A stretch of DNA of 64,000 bases, taken from assembly GCF_001263335.1 (NCBI RefSeq), contig NZ_LGVW01000013.1, positions 51,490 through 115,489 on the forward strand, in the 5' to 3' direction. The translations under genes were made by a program, and so were the position numbers. Origin of the DNA: Dichelobacter nodosus (GTDB taxonomy: Bacteria; Pseudomonadota; Gammaproteobacteria; Cardiobacteriales; Cardiobacteriaceae). How positions within the stretch are numbered: the stretch's first letter is position 1; every line of letters begins with the position of its first letter. Below, in pieces: positions 31,164-41,191 of this stretch. Under the pieces are notes generated by a model, which was not told the DNA's origin, did no database searches, and saw only the letters and a list, made by a program, of their open reading frames with translations.

Positions 31164-32179
31164 TAGAATTTTCTGCCGATAAAGCGCCCGCTTATTTTCA
31201 ACGACATAATTTAGCGGAAATCACTTTAATCTACGGCAATGAATTGTTATTAAATCAAGAAGCGTTGATTAATGCTCGAAAACGCGCGCAACGTGACGGT
31301 TTTTTAGAGAAAAAAAATCTTGATGCTAATAAAGATGCAGCGTGGAAAACGTTGCCCAGTTTGCTCGATAGTCCGTCATTATTTACGGCGCATCAATTGA
31401 TTGAATTATCTTTTGAGGGCAAAAAACTGTCAAAAACGGCAAACGATGTTTTGCATGAAATCGCTCAGCGTCCGCTGGCGGCGTTTTTGCGGCTCATTTT
31501 ATTTTGTCCCGCGCTGAAAAAGCCACAATCTGCCGCGTGGTATCAAGCGCTTTCTAAACGAGAATTTGTGGTTATTCAAAGTGTTACGTTCAACGAACGC
31601 CAATTTGAGCAGCATTTGCAGCAGCGTTTTAAAAATGCCCAATTGCGTTTAGATGATGCCGCTTTTGCATATTTTTGCACGATGTGCGCCGGCAATTTGC
31701 TCGCGGCGGTGCAGTTTATCGAACAATTACGCTGCATTATTCACGATAATCCGGTTTTAGATGTGGCGACGTTGCAACATTATTTAAACGATTGCGCGCG
31801 TTTGGGGAGTCAGGAATTCCGTCAAGCATTATGGCAAAAGCAGTGGCAGCAAGCTTATCGCATCGCCAAACGGCTGGAGCAGGAAGATCCCCAGCAAATC
31901 ATGCTGTTAACGTGGTTTTTAGAACGCGACAGCAGCATTTTATTGCAGCTTAAATCTGGCAAAAATCCTGATGACGTATTTCGCGATTATCGTTTGTATC
32001 GCCGGCAACAAATGCTGTATCGTCAAGCAGAAAAATTGTTTACACTCAAAGAGTTACTCTCTTTTCTCACTTTAGCCGGACAATTGGATCAAATGAATAA
32101 AGGCGCAATTAAAGGTTCAGCATGGCAACGGTTGATAGAATGCCTTTTGCTGATAATGCTGCATCAAGCATCGGTTTAA
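31160..32179 (+). CDS. holA: DNA polymerase III subunit delta
   Basis: The 339-residue clamp-loader subunit opens the beta sliding clamp. The N-terminal half has the AAA+-like fold without a Walker A, and it shows IYGNELLLNQEAL near residues 23-35 and LPSLLDSPSLFTAHQLIELS near residues 65-85. Length and neighbours (lptE before it) match the enterobacterial order. The stop codon lies 23 bp ahead of the next gene. Confidence 0.92.
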
Positions 32180-32202
32180 AGCAGATTTTTGGGGAGCGCA
32201 TC

Positions 32203-32631
32203 ATGAATGAAACCATTCCGCTCGGCGCGCATATTTACGTATGGCGATTGGGCTATAAACATCACGGCATTTATGTGGGACGGCAGGAAGTTGTTCATTA
32301 TTCTGGATTTTCTCGCTTTTTAGATCGCGACGGTCGCGTGGAAAAGGTATCGCTTGAGGCGTTTTGCCGGCAGAAAAAGCCGCATTTAGTGCGCTACGAT
32401 GCTGCCGAAACCATTTTTTCGCCGGAAGAAGTCGTGCAACGTGCTTTGAGTTGTTTGGGCGCCAATGATTATGATTTATTGACCAATAATTGCGAGCATT
32501 TTGCCAATTGGTGCGTGACGGGACGCGCGCGCAGTCAACAAGTAACCGTGGCAGCAACAACGATCGCGTTAACCGTGGGCAGCGCCGTTATTCGTTTGCT
32601 GTTGCAATCGGCAAAAAATAAACAAAAATAA
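32203..32631 (+). CDS. LRAT/H-rev107-type NlpC/P60-like protein
   Basis: A 142-residue protein with the LRAT catalytic layout: H21 in YKHHGIYVG, H32 in VVHYSG and nucleophile C97 in LLTNNCEHFANWC. A C-terminal hydrophobic helix (about 114-136) follows, like the tail anchor of eukaryotic HRASLS phospholipases/acyltransferases. In that fold, thiol acyl transfer on lipids is the known chemistry; bacterial members are mostly unstudied. GGGAG precedes ATG 32203; the longer frame from 32122 lies in holA. It is between holA and prlC, with a terminator after it. Activity on phospholipid is an inference. Confidence 0.8.
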   Translation: MNETIPLGAHIYVWRLGYKHHGIYVGRQEVVHYSGFSRFLDRDGRVEKVSLEAFCRQKKPHLVRYDAAETIFSPEEVVQRALSCLGANDYDLLTNNCEHFANWCVTGRARSQQVTVAATTIALTVGSAVIRLLLQSAKNKQK

Positions 32632-32651
32632 CGTATTAATAAAGCTTTCGG

Positions 32652-32682
32652 CATGCCGAATATTTTTATCGGCATGTTTTTT
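32652..32682 (+). terminator. terminator after LRAT-type gene
   Basis: The stem CATGCCGA/TCGGCATG (32652-32659, 32669-32676) is followed by a T run. Confidence 0.82.
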
Positions 32683-32708
32683 ATTCCATAAATAATGACG
32701 GAGTTTTT

Positions 32709-34739
32709 ATGACCGATTTTTCAAATAACCCTTTATATCACCCGCCGGAAACCCCAGATTTTGCGCGCATTCAACCCGAACATGTTGCCGCGATCGCGCA
32801 AATTATTACCGAAAATCGGGCAGAAATTGAGCGCCTCATCGCGCAAAAAGAACCGACTTGGGATAATTTAATGCAACCTTTGGAGCGTTTGGATAATCGT
32901 CTTGCCAAAGCCTTTTCTCCAGTTGGACATTTATTTGGCGTGATGAGTACTGATGCGTGGCGCAACGCTTATGAAACCGTTTTGCCGCTATTATCCGAAT
33001 ACGGCAGCGATTTAGGACAAAACGAAAAATTATATACTGCCGTCAAAGCGGTGAAAGACCGCGCGGATTTTGCGCAATTATCCGCGGCGCAACAAAAAAC
33101 CGTCAATAATGCTTTAGAAAATTTTGAACGCAGCGGCGTTGCATTATCAGCTGATGCCAAAGCGGAATTTAAGAAAAATAGTTTACGTTTATCAACGCTT
33201 TCCACGCAATTTTCAAAAAATGTTTTAGATGCGACGAATGCTTGGGAATTGTGTTTAGAAAGTGATGAATTATTGCGCGGCGTTCCCGATTCTGCGCGCG
33301 CGTTAATGGCTGATTTAGCAGAAAAAAGCGGCAGTTGCGGTTATCGTTTAACGCTCGATGCGCCGGTGGTGATGCCGATTTTAACGTATGCCGATGATCG
33401 CGCTTTAAGAAAAGATGTCTATACCGCTTATAACGTGCGCGCGTCCGAATTAAGCGATGAGGCAAAATTTGATAATGCTGCCGTTATCGAGGAAATTTTA
33501 ACGTTGCGCCGGCGGCAAGCAGAATTACTCGGTTTTCCGGATTTTGCCGCTTATTCCGTTGCCAACAAAATGGCAAAAACGAGTCAGGCAGTTTTCGATT
33601 TTTTAGATAATTTAGTGCAAAAAACAAAGCCCGCCGGCGAAAAAGAAATGCAGACTTTGCGGCAATTTGCTGCCGAAGCGTGCGGCATCAACGATATGCA
33701 GCCGTGGGACGTGGCTTACATTAGCGAAAAATTGCGCCAGAAAAAATATGCATTATCGCAGGAAGATTTGCGCCCTTATTTTCCGCTCTCCAAAGTGATA
33801 TCGGGCATGTTTGCCATTGTTGGCAAATTGTTTGGCGTGCAATTTCGGGAAAATAAAACGTTATCTACATGGCATAAAGATGTGCGTGCTTATGATTTAT
33901 TAACCGCTGACGGCGCGTTGCAAGCGCAATTTTATTTAGATCCGTTTGCGCGCGAGAAAAAACGTGGCGGCGCATGGATGGACGGCGCGGTGACGCGTTT
34001 TTTAGATAACGGCACGCAACAATTGCCCGTTGCTTATTTAGTGTGTAATTTCACGCCGCCGATCGGCGCACAAGATGCTTATTTAACGCATAATGAAGTC
34101 ACTACTTTATTTCATGAATTTGGGCACGGTTTGCATCATATGTTGACCCAAATTGATGTGTACAGCGTTGCGGGCATCAACGGCGTTGAATGGGACGCGG
34201 TGGAACAACCCAGCCAATTTATGGAAAATTTTTGCTACGATTTCCAATGTTTACAAATGATGACCGCGCATCAAAAAACCGGTGCACCGTTGCCTGACGA
34301 TTTATTCCAAAAACTCATCGCCGCGAAAAATTTCCAATCGGCAATGGCGATGTTACGGCAATTAGAATTTGCCTTATTTGATTTTTATTTACACACGGCT
34401 GATGCGCGCGGCAAAAATGTGTTAGCCGTTTTGAAAGCGGTGCGCGCACAGGTGGCGGTTACGCCTGATTTTGCTGATAATCGTTTCCCGATGGCGTTTT
34501 CACATATTTTCGCCGGTGGTTATGCTGCGGGATATTACAGTTATAAATGGGCAGAAGTATTATCAGCGGATAGTTTTGCCGCATTTAGTGAAACCGGATT
34601 ATTTAATCCAGAAACGGGCAACCGCTTCCGTGATGAAATTTTAGCGGTAGGCGGTAGCAGAACGAGCATGGAAAGTTTTATTGCATTCCGTGGACGCGCA
34701 CCCAAAATCGATGCATTACTCAAACAAAGCGGTATTTAA
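32709..34739 (+). CDS. prlC: oligopeptidase A
   Basis: This 676-residue M3-family zinc metallopeptidase degrades signal peptides and other oligopeptides in the cytoplasm. The catalytic HEFGH is at residues 469-473 in TLFHEFGHGLHHML, followed by the conserved GVEWDAVEQPSQFMENFCYD. Length is like E. coli OpdA (680). GACGGAG precedes the ATG. A strong inverted repeat closes the unit. Confidence 0.96.
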   Translation: MTDFSNNPLYHPPETPDFARIQPEHVAAIAQIITENRAEIERLIAQKEPTWDNLMQPLERLDNRLAKAFSPVGHLFGVMSTDAWRNAYETVLPLLSEYGSDLGQNEKLYTAVKAVKDRADFAQLSAAQQKTVNNALENFERSGVALSADAKAEFKKNSLRLSTLSTQFSKNVLDATNAWELCLESDELLRGVPDSARALMADLAEKSGSCGYRLTLDAPVVMPILTYADDRALRKDVYTAYNVRASELSDEAKFDNAAVIEEILTLRRRQAELLGFPDFAAYSVANKMAKTSQAVFDFLDNLVQKTKPAGEKEMQTLRQFAAEACGINDMQPWDVAYISEKLRQKKYALSQEDLRPYFPLSKVISGMFAIVGKLFGVQFRENKTLSTWHKDVRAYDLLTADGALQAQFYLDPFAREKKRGGAWMDGAVTRFLDNGTQQLPVAYLVCNFTPPIGAQDAYLTHNEVTTLFHEFGHGLHHMLTQIDVYSVAGINGVEWDAVEQPSQFMENFCYDFQCLQMMTAHQKTGAPLPDDLFQKLIAAKNFQSAMAMLRQLEFALFDFYLHTADARGKNVLAVLKAVRAQVAVTPDFADNRFPMAFSHIFAGGYAAGYYSYKWAEVLSADSFAAFSETGLFNPETGNRFRDEILAVGGSRTSMESFIAFRGRAPKIDALLKQSGI

Positions 34740-34744
34740 AAAGA

Positions 34745-34781
34745 AAAAATCAGAAGTAACATGCTGTTACTTCTGATTTTT
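34745..34781. terminator. bidirectional terminator after prlC
   Basis: The 15-bp stem AAATCAGAAGTAACA/TGTTACTTCTGATTT with a 3-base loop, flanked by A and T runs, separates prlC from the converging operon. Confidence 0.9.
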
Positions 34782-34788
34782 AAGCGCA

Positions 34789-35343
34789 TTATCTTCTTTT
34801 TTGTTTTTTACTTTCCTTGTATTTTTCATACTCATCTTTATTCATAATTTTGATATTTGCCTCATAATTCGTAAATTTATAATCACCAAAAATACCGCGA
34901 TGAATTGCTGCTTTGTATTCATTAGCAAAATAATAAATTTCTTTGTTTTGACTTCTTTTTTTTGCTTTGTAAAACAAACTTTCGGTTCTATAACTGATTG
35001 TGCCTGTATTCCAAGGAAATTTATCGTTCAACGTTACTTTCAAATCCAAAATTTCAGTCATACTGGCACCAGACTTCCCAACTTGCGGTGTAATGCGTTT
35101 TTTGAGTTCACATAACGAATCTTCCCGACCTTCATAAGTTTCTGCTCTTTTATAATCTCCCGGAAAATAACGAATCGAATAAGTAGTCGGTACGGCAATA
35201 GATTGACAAAATGCTTCAACTGCCTCGCTCGAGGGTCTTTCTACTTCTATTAACCAACTCCCAATAGGACCTTCCGTAAAAGAATAACGCCCCATGGCAA
35301 AATAACCAATCAAAGTAGCGATAAATACCAAAAGACCTTTCAT
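34789..35343 (-). CDS. uncharacterised small exported or membrane-anchored protein
   Basis: A 184-residue protein that I do not recognise. Residues 1-18 are hydrophobic (MKGLLVFIATLIGYFAMG), a signal peptide or single membrane anchor. The body contains two Cys (FCQSI, SLCELKK) and is rich in Tyr and Lys, and the C-terminus is very basic (KYKESKKQKRR). AGGAG precedes the ATG. It starts 8 bp after the mnmC stop, so it is the third gene of the nmo-like/mnmC operon. Confidence 0.6.
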   Translation of the reverse strand: MKGLLVFIATLIGYFAMGRYSFTEGPIGSWLIEVERPSSEAVEAFCQSIAVPTTYSIRYFPGDYKRAETYEGREDSLCELKKRITPQVGKSGASMTEILDLKVTLNDKFPWNTGTISYRTESLFYKAKKRSQNKEIYYFANEYKAAIHRGIFGDYKFTNYEANIKIMNKDEYEKYKESKKQKRR

Positions 35344-35351
35344 GTTTTCTC

Positions 35352-37208
35352 CTAATTGTTCAAATGACCGCGAATAATATCTTTCACTAAAAAACGAGTG
35401 GGAACGATTGATGTGAGCAGTTTTCTATCGATAGGCAAAGGATCGCCCAACATCATCGCTGCCAAAATTTTTGCCCCCAAAAATGCCGTCAACGTCCCTT
35501 TTGATCCCAAACCACTATGCATATAGAGCTGTGGATAATAATCAATCTCTTCATTTATAGGAATATTTCGGTCTTTTGACCACTTTTGGTAACGTTGATA
35601 AACACTTTCTGCGCGCACCACCGCCCCAATCAAAGGCAAATAATCGCGACTGGCAGCACGAATGCCAACAAACGCCCGTTCCAATTGAATGGCATGTTGC
35701 GGAAAACGCGCACGGCAAGCTTCGGCGTGCTCGGCATCATCTTGAGTGCGCCGCATTCTATCGCAATCATTGACGCTATAACTCGAACCAACATGCATGT
35801 GTACTCGATCAGGCAGCGGAATAAAACTCCGCTCGGCGCAAAAAATTTCTCCAGCAACGGGCGCATTCAAAGCAAAAAACGTCGCTTGCCCGCGCACCGT
35901 GCGCATACGTTTTTGCAAAGCATTCGGCAATAACTGCTCTTGCCAACTTGTTGCCAAAACAACCCGCGCATAAATCTGTTCGCCGATGCGCCACCCCTCT
36001 GCTTGCGGCGTCAATTGCGCTATTTTTTGCGCATATTGCGTAATATTTTTATCCGCGAGCAAATAAGTTAACAAACGCGGCGTATCGAGTGCGCCGGCTT
36101 GATAAAAATACAATTTTTTTGCTTCAATATCCGCCTGCTCGGGTTCGAATAAGTCGGCAAGACTTTCTTTGCGGCGGGCAAGCGATTCCTCGGCAACTGC
36201 CAACGCAATCGGCATACGATCAACGATGCCCTGCGGACAGCACTTTAATTCGCGGCACAAATCATGCCAAGCTGCTAAATGAAATTGCCGCATCGGCGTA
36301 TCCGTTTTTCCGGGTAGAAAAAAAGGAACGGCAACGGGAACCGCGCTCGCGCACGGATTTTCTGGATCATGATAAACATGCACAACTTTTCCGCGCTGCG
36401 CCAATTCATAAGCCGTTGTCGCACCGGCGATGCCCGCGCCGATGACCGCAATCGGGCGCGTATCAAATTTTGGCGCAGGATAATCCGTCCACGATTTTTC
36501 CACCGAAAGCGGTCGTTCATAAACGGCGCTTAACATATGGCGCTTTTGAGCAAAACCCGTTTGCTTGTGCACATTAAATCCAACTGCCGTTAACTGCTCG
36601 CGAACCTGCGCGGCAACGGTAAACGTGGCAAGCGTTGCATTGGGTTGCGACAAACGCGCGATTTCGCGAAATAACTCCGGCTGCCACATTTGCGGATTTT
36701 TACTCGGCGCAAAACCATCTAAAAACCACGCATTTACGCGCGCCATACACGCTTGATAACACCGCGTGGCATCGCCCCACAACAGCAGCAAACAAACGCG
36801 CGGGTGCAGTCGTATTAAATGCATGCCACTGGCGCGGTGCGGATAATTTTGATAAAGCGCGATTCTTAATTCGTGATGATGCCAATGGTGATGAATGCGT
36901 TTTAAAGTTTCTAATTCAATTGGATAGGCTTCGCAACTGATTAAATTGAGCGCCGCTGTTTTCGGCGCGCATTCGAGGAAATGCGCGGCAGCATTTATCA
37001 TGTTTAAACCAGTACCAAAACCCGTTTCCGCGAGGGTAAAACGCCCGTATTCCGGCAATGCCGAAAAGCGTTCCCGCAAATGGTTCCCCGCGATAAAAAC
37101 GTGGTCACTTTCCGCAAAACCCAGCGCGGGATTATAATAAATATCTTCAAAATCAGTGTTATAGGGATCGTTATTGCGAAAATCGATCGGGGCGTAAGTT
37201 TGCAACAT
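35352..37208 (-). CDS. mnmC: bifunctional tRNA mnm5s2U34 methyltransferase/FAD-dependent demodification enzyme MnmC
   Basis: The 618-residue protein finishes 5-methylaminomethyl-2-thiouridine at the tRNA wobble position. The N-terminal methyltransferase has AETGFGTGLNMINAA (about residues 59-73), and NAWFLDGFAPSKNPQMW follows. The C-terminal FAD oxidoreductase begins AVIGAGIAGATTAYELA (about 253-269) and ends with LYMHSGLGSKGTLTA. Both halves are intact. The start is three bases after the upstream flavin-enzyme stop, so they are coupled. Length is slightly shorter than E. coli (668). Confidence 0.93.
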   Translation of the reverse strand: MLQTYAPIDFRNNDPYNTDFEDIYYNPALGFAESDHVFIAGNHLRERFSALPEYGRFTLAETGFGTGLNMINAAAHFLECAPKTAALNLISCEAYPIELETLKRIHHHWHHHELRIALYQNYPHRASGMHLIRLHPRVCLLLLWGDATRCYQACMARVNAWFLDGFAPSKNPQMWQPELFREIARLSQPNATLATFTVAAQVREQLTAVGFNVHKQTGFAQKRHMLSAVYERPLSVEKSWTDYPAPKFDTRPIAVIGAGIAGATTAYELAQRGKVVHVYHDPENPCASAVPVAVPFFLPGKTDTPMRQFHLAAWHDLCRELKCCPQGIVDRMPIALAVAEESLARRKESLADLFEPEQADIEAKKLYFYQAGALDTPRLLTYLLADKNITQYAQKIAQLTPQAEGWRIGEQIYARVVLATSWQEQLLPNALQKRMRTVRGQATFFALNAPVAGEIFCAERSFIPLPDRVHMHVGSSYSVNDCDRMRRTQDDAEHAEACRARFPQHAIQLERAFVGIRAASRDYLPLIGAVVRAESVYQRYQKWSKDRNIPINEEIDYYPQLYMHSGLGSKGTLTAFLGAKILAAMMLGDPLPIDRKLLTSIVPTRFLVKDIIRGHLNN

Positions 37209-37211
37209 GTT

Positions 37212-38225
37212 TTAACCAATTAAACGTTGGATTTGGTTTGTACACTGATTTAAAAAGGTGCACAAACTGTCGGCGGTAGCATTTGCCGTCATAGAAACGC
37301 TTAGCGGACGGCGTTCCGGATAATTTAAAAAGTAGTGATGTAACAACAATTCGCGCACTTCCGCCGGCGGAATTTCTTCATGCAAATAAGCCGATTGCAA
37401 ACAGCGCAACGGGCGCGCGGTATAAGCTTCAGTAATTAAACTGGAAAATTCGGTTTCTTCTTGTAATCGATTGAGTAAACTGCGCGAAAGTCCACTATCT
37501 GCGCAATTGAGTAGCGGTCGATCGAGCATCACGCCTTGAGCGCCGGCAATCAACGCTGCCACGATATCAGATCCATCGCTAAAATCGCTCCATAAAACAA
37601 TGGGTTGTTGAATATATTGGCGCACTTGTTGCAGCAAAGAAAAAGCCGATTGCTCGGGACATTGGAGATCATTTTCAAAACCGGCGCGTTCGCCGCCGGC
37701 TTCCATGCCTTGTAATATGATGATATCAATTGCAAAATCGGCAGCGGTGATGGCTTCTAATACGTTGCGACAAATCACAAACGTTGGAATATGACGGGCT
37801 TTAATTTGCTCGATAACGTCGCGTTCGGCAATGCCGCAGGAAAAACCAATCGCCGCGGGTTGTTCAATTAAAGCGGCTTCCAGTAAAACGGAAAATGAAG
37901 TGGCTTCTTCAATGGTGCTGTGTAAATTTAAACGCTGGGCGGCGTGTTGAGCATCTTCGCTATAAATACCGCTACAGCGGCGATGTTTGGGCAAACGATG
38001 GCTAAAACAAATCGCCGGCGATTGACCGTGCGCGCGGAAACGTTTTATTTCGGAAAGCATGTGCATTTTATTTGCCGCTTCTCCAACACGTAATAATCCC
38101 ACGGCGCCCGCTGCGCTAATGCGTCCACTATAATCAGCGCTAAAAAGCGAAAAAGGCAAAGGCGCTTGCCAAATAGGCAGTTCGGCGGTAAGAATTTGGC
38201 TTAAAGTATTATGAATCAGCGGCAT
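37212..38225 (-). CDS. nitronate monooxygenase/2-nitropropane dioxygenase-like flavin oxidoreductase
   Basis: The 337-residue TIM-barrel FMN protein has the family start LPIWQAPLPFS, the flavin-phosphate region IILQGMEAGGERAGF (usual form QGxEAGGH) and a GAQGVMLDRPLL segment. Family enzymes oxidise nitronates or act in FabK-like enoyl reduction. Here the His after AGG is Glu, so the usual catalytic His is absent and function is open. ATG 38225 is preferred over GTG 38234. First gene of an operon with mnmC. Confidence 0.7.
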   Translation of the reverse strand: MPLIHNTLSQILTAELPIWQAPLPFSLFSADYSGRISAAGAVGLLRVGEAANKMHMLSEIKRFRAHGQSPAICFSHRLPKHRRCSGIYSEDAQHAAQRLNLHSTIEEATSFSVLLEAALIEQPAAIGFSCGIAERDVIEQIKARHIPTFVICRNVLEAITAADFAIDIIILQGMEAGGERAGFENDLQCPEQSAFSLLQQVRQYIQQPIVLWSDFSDGSDIVAALIAGAQGVMLDRPLLNCADSGLSRSLLNRLQEETEFSSLITEAYTARPLRCLQSAYLHEEIPPAEVRELLLHHYFLNYPERRPLSVSMTANATADSLCTFLNQCTNQIQRLIG

Positions 38226-38445
38226 GGTTCTCACGGTTGATAATAAAACATCACGATTATAAGGCTTATTTTATTGAGATGGTTCTTTTGGCAAAAATTT
38301 TGTCGCAGTCAAGGCGGCATTCATTTTGTACTCATCTGGAGGTTTAGTAAAATGAGCGACTGTCGATTTAATAACGTATAGTTACCACGAATTAAGCGCT
38401 GCGCCGCTGTGGCATATCAGATAATGAATTTTTAAGGAGTACGTA

Positions 38446-40500
38446 ATGGCAGAAGAAAAAGCAACCTGCGCAATTGTCCTACTTTCCACGGATATGGAGT
38501 GGATGCACGCGCTCAATAAGGGCTTACAACGGTTCTTTTTAGTCAATGAGCGCAAAGTTGACTCTCTCGCAGCATTAGATGCGGCATTAGATGCGGCGCC
38601 GGCTGATGTTGTTGTTGCGCAAGTGGCAGAAGGTATGCCAACCGTTGATAAAGTGCGCGCAGTACTCGCGCAAAAATCGCCGGACGCAGGTTTTATTGCG
38701 ATTTCTCAAGGTCAGCGTTTAGATGAACAGATTAAATTAGGCGCGGAATTTTCTTTATCGCGCATGGATTTATTAAGCGCAATCCGCATGGTGCAACAAA
38801 TTATGCGCGTAAAAGAATTGCAAATCACGGCGCAAAACGAGCAAAAGAAAGCCACCGCGCAATATGATTTATATCAACGCCTTTATCACAATTCTCCCGA
38901 TCCCATTTGTTATTTGCAAGATGGTTTATTTATTGACGTTAACCCCGCGTTTTTGCGCGTTTTTAAAGTGGAAGACCGCGCCGCGCTCGATGCGTTAACC
39001 ATTATGAGTTTCGTGCCGCTGAAAACAGAACGCACGCTCAAACAAATGATGAAATTAGCGCTTGAAAAAGAAATTGTGCCCGCCGAACAAATGGAATTGA
39101 TCACGTCCGGCGAAGAAAATTTGGAAATGATGGTGCAAGCTGCGCACGTAATGATGAACGGCGAGCAAGTTATTCAATTATATTTCCGCGATAAAAACGC
39201 ATCGGGCGGCGGCAGCACGATTGACGCCACCACCGGTTTGGGCGGGCCCGAAGTTTTGCAAGCATCAATCAAACAAATGCAGGAACGCAGCGAAGAAAAA
39301 GCGTTTTTAGGCACTTGGATTTATTTTTGGTTGGAAAATTATCGAGAAGTTTTGCAAAAAGACGGTATTGCGCCGGCAGAAATTTTGATGAAATCGACCG
39401 CGGAAATGTGTCAACGTTTATTGCCGCCGTCAACAGAAATCGCGCGTTATCATGATGATGCGTTGTTAATTTGGGTAACCGGTGATAAAGAACAAACCAT
39501 TGTACGCTTTAAAAATTTAATCGAACGTTTAGATGAATCGGTTCCGGAAAATATCGGGCGCATGATTCACCCGCACACCTTTGCTGGTATGCAGGAATTA
39601 TTAACGGAAAGTGATTTTTCCGATTTACTATCAAAAGGCTTTCGCTCAGTGCGCAGCATGGCAATGGGGCAAGCGCAAGAACGAATTGCCGAACCGACTT
39701 CTGCCAATATGTCGCGCAAAGATGAACGCCGCATTTATCAAATTCAACAATTAATCAAACAAAATCGCCTCGCCGTTCGTTATCAACCAATCAGCGCGAT
39801 CGAGCCCGACGGCATTCCGCGGTTTTCTGATTTCTTCCACATTCTCCCCGATCCCGATATTCCAGAAGGAGAAGAAGAAGAGCTTGAATTAGAACAACTT
39901 TTGCAAACGGCAGAACGTTTTAAATTAGGGCGCATCATCGAACGCTATAAAATCAACCGCTTTTTGCAAGACGTTTTAAGTTTTTCTGGCGATCAAGCGC
40001 ATTTAACTGCCTTTTTGAAAGTCATGGGCGATGCGCTCAATGATGAAGAATTTGCGCCGTGGATTGCCAATCAATTAAAACAAACGGGGATCAATCCCAA
40101 ACAATTGGTTTTTGAGCTCGGCGTGGATACCGTTTTCAACAATTTCACCGGTACGCTTAACCTTATTGAAGTGATGCGCCCGTTAGGTGCACGCATTGCA
40201 ATTGCGGATTTGGCACGGCTTGAAGATGATATTAACGAGCTTTTTGCGCGCATTAAACCCGAAGTTATCAAACTGGATTTGCGCGAAATTGATACCTTTG
40301 AAGAGGATGAAGAAGTCAAATTTATGAAAGGCATTTTGGAATACGCCAAAGAGAATAACGTTATGTTAATTGCCGATCATATGGAATCGCCGGCGCAATT
40401 ATCACGCGTTTGGCCTTATGATGTTCCATTTGTGCAAGGCGATTGTATTTTGCCGCCGCTTGAAAACTTCAACTACGATTTCAAAGAACCTATCTTTTAA
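38446..40500 (+). CDS. fimX: FimX-like degenerate GGDEF/EAL protein with REC-like and PAS domains
   Basis: This 684-residue protein has the layout of Pseudomonas FimX (691 aa), a c-di-GMP receptor needed for type IV pilus assembly. A REC-like domain (about 1-125) lacks the phosphoacceptor pattern. A PAS domain follows (about 140-250, YHNSPDPICYLQDG). The GGDEF site is replaced by RYHDDALLIW (334-343). The EAL domain (about 440-684) keeps YQPI at 446-449, but EAL reads SDF and the DDFG loop reads ADLARLEDD. Both enzyme sites are therefore lost and a sensor/receptor role is likely. A terminator follows. Confidence 0.8.
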   Translation: MAEEKATCAIVLLSTDMEWMHALNKGLQRFFLVNERKVDSLAALDAALDAAPADVVVAQVAEGMPTVDKVRAVLAQKSPDAGFIAISQGQRLDEQIKLGAEFSLSRMDLLSAIRMVQQIMRVKELQITAQNEQKKATAQYDLYQRLYHNSPDPICYLQDGLFIDVNPAFLRVFKVEDRAALDALTIMSFVPLKTERTLKQMMKLALEKEIVPAEQMELITSGEENLEMMVQAAHVMMNGEQVIQLYFRDKNASGGGSTIDATTGLGGPEVLQASIKQMQERSEEKAFLGTWIYFWLENYREVLQKDGIAPAEILMKSTAEMCQRLLPPSTEIARYHDDALLIWVTGDKEQTIVRFKNLIERLDESVPENIGRMIHPHTFAGMQELLTESDFSDLLSKGFRSVRSMAMGQAQERIAEPTSANMSRKDERRIYQIQQLIKQNRLAVRYQPISAIEPDGIPRFSDFFHILPDPDIPEGEEEELELEQLLQTAERFKLGRIIERYKINRFLQDVLSFSGDQAHLTAFLKVMGDALNDEEFAPWIANQLKQTGINPKQLVFELGVDTVFNNFTGTLNLIEVMRPLGARIAIADLARLEDDINELFARIKPEVIKLDLREIDTFEEDEEVKFMKGILEYAKENNVMLIADHMESPAQLSRVWPYDVPFVQGDCILPPLENFNYDFKEPIF

Positions 40501-40523
40501 TCGCGCGGTTTTTGCTCCTGTTC

Positions 40524-40548
40524 GGGCGGTTTTTAACCGCCCTTTTTT
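40524..40548 (+). terminator. terminator after fimX
   Basis: The 8-bp stem GGGCGGTT/AACCGCCC with a TTT loop is followed by six T. Confidence 0.9.
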
Positions 40549-40564
40549 CAACAAAAGATCAATC

Positions 40565-41191
40565 ATGACCACTATAATCGACGCTCGATTGGGTTTTATT
40601 AAACCCAAAGAACAAAATGAAATTTTAAATATACTCGACAAAGGCGGCGTTATCGTTGCGCCCAGCGATACGGGTTACGCCCTTTTATGCCGTTTAGACG
40701 CCAAAAATGCCAGCGTACGCATTCGGCGGCTGCGTCAATTAGATGACGATCATTTTTTCACGTTATTGTGCAGCGATTTAACGCATTTAAGCCATTATGC
40801 ACGCGTGGATAATGTGCAATTTCGGCTGTTAAAAACATTATTTCCAGGCGCGTTTACCTGCATTTTGCCGGCAAGCCGCGAAGTGCCGCGTTTGGTGCAA
40901 CACGAAAAACGCAAAACCATCGGCATTCGTCTACCTAATCACCCGATTTTGCAACCGCTGATTACGGCGCACGGCGCGGCGTTAATGGGCGTTTCTTTGT
41001 TTGATGATAGCGAAAGAAATCCCGATGTTTATCAGCTTGATAAAGCGCAATTGAACAGTTTGGATTTGATTATTGACGTTGGCGAATTGGCAGTGACGCC
41101 GTCAACGGTTTTAGATTTAACCGTTATGCCGCCAACCATTATTCGCCACGGCGCCGGCGATGCCTCTTTTATAGAAAGGAATACATTATGA
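40565..41191 (+). CDS. YciO/TsaC/Sua5-family (YrdC domain) protein
   Basis: A 208-residue YrdC-fold protein. The family has TsaC/Sua5, which makes threonylcarbamoyl-adenylate for t6A in tRNA, and YciO, whose role is less clear. Visible segments are [19 protein letters not shown] (about residues 27-45), [18 protein letters not shown] and [16 protein letters not shown]. The order YciO-like then trpS resembles E. coli yciO near the trp region, which favours YciO over TsaC. The start at ATG 40565 follows the fimX terminator; longer upstream frame lies in fimX. Its stop overlaps trpS (ATGA). Confidence 0.82.
   Translation: MTTIIDARLGFIKPKEQNEILNILDKGGVIVAPSDTGYALLCRLDAKNASVRIRRLRQLDDDHFFTLLCSDLTHLSHYARVDNVQFRLLKTLFPGAFTCILPASREVPRLVQHEKRKTIGIRLPNHPILQPLITAHGAALMGVSLFDDSERNPDVYQLDKAQLNSLDLIIDVGELAVTPSTVLDLTVMPPTIIRHGAGDASFIERNTL

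Noticed and set aside
35576..37137. Several plus-strand frames of 60-118 codons inside mnmC
   Set aside because: All are shadows of the intact, recognisable mnmC coding strand.
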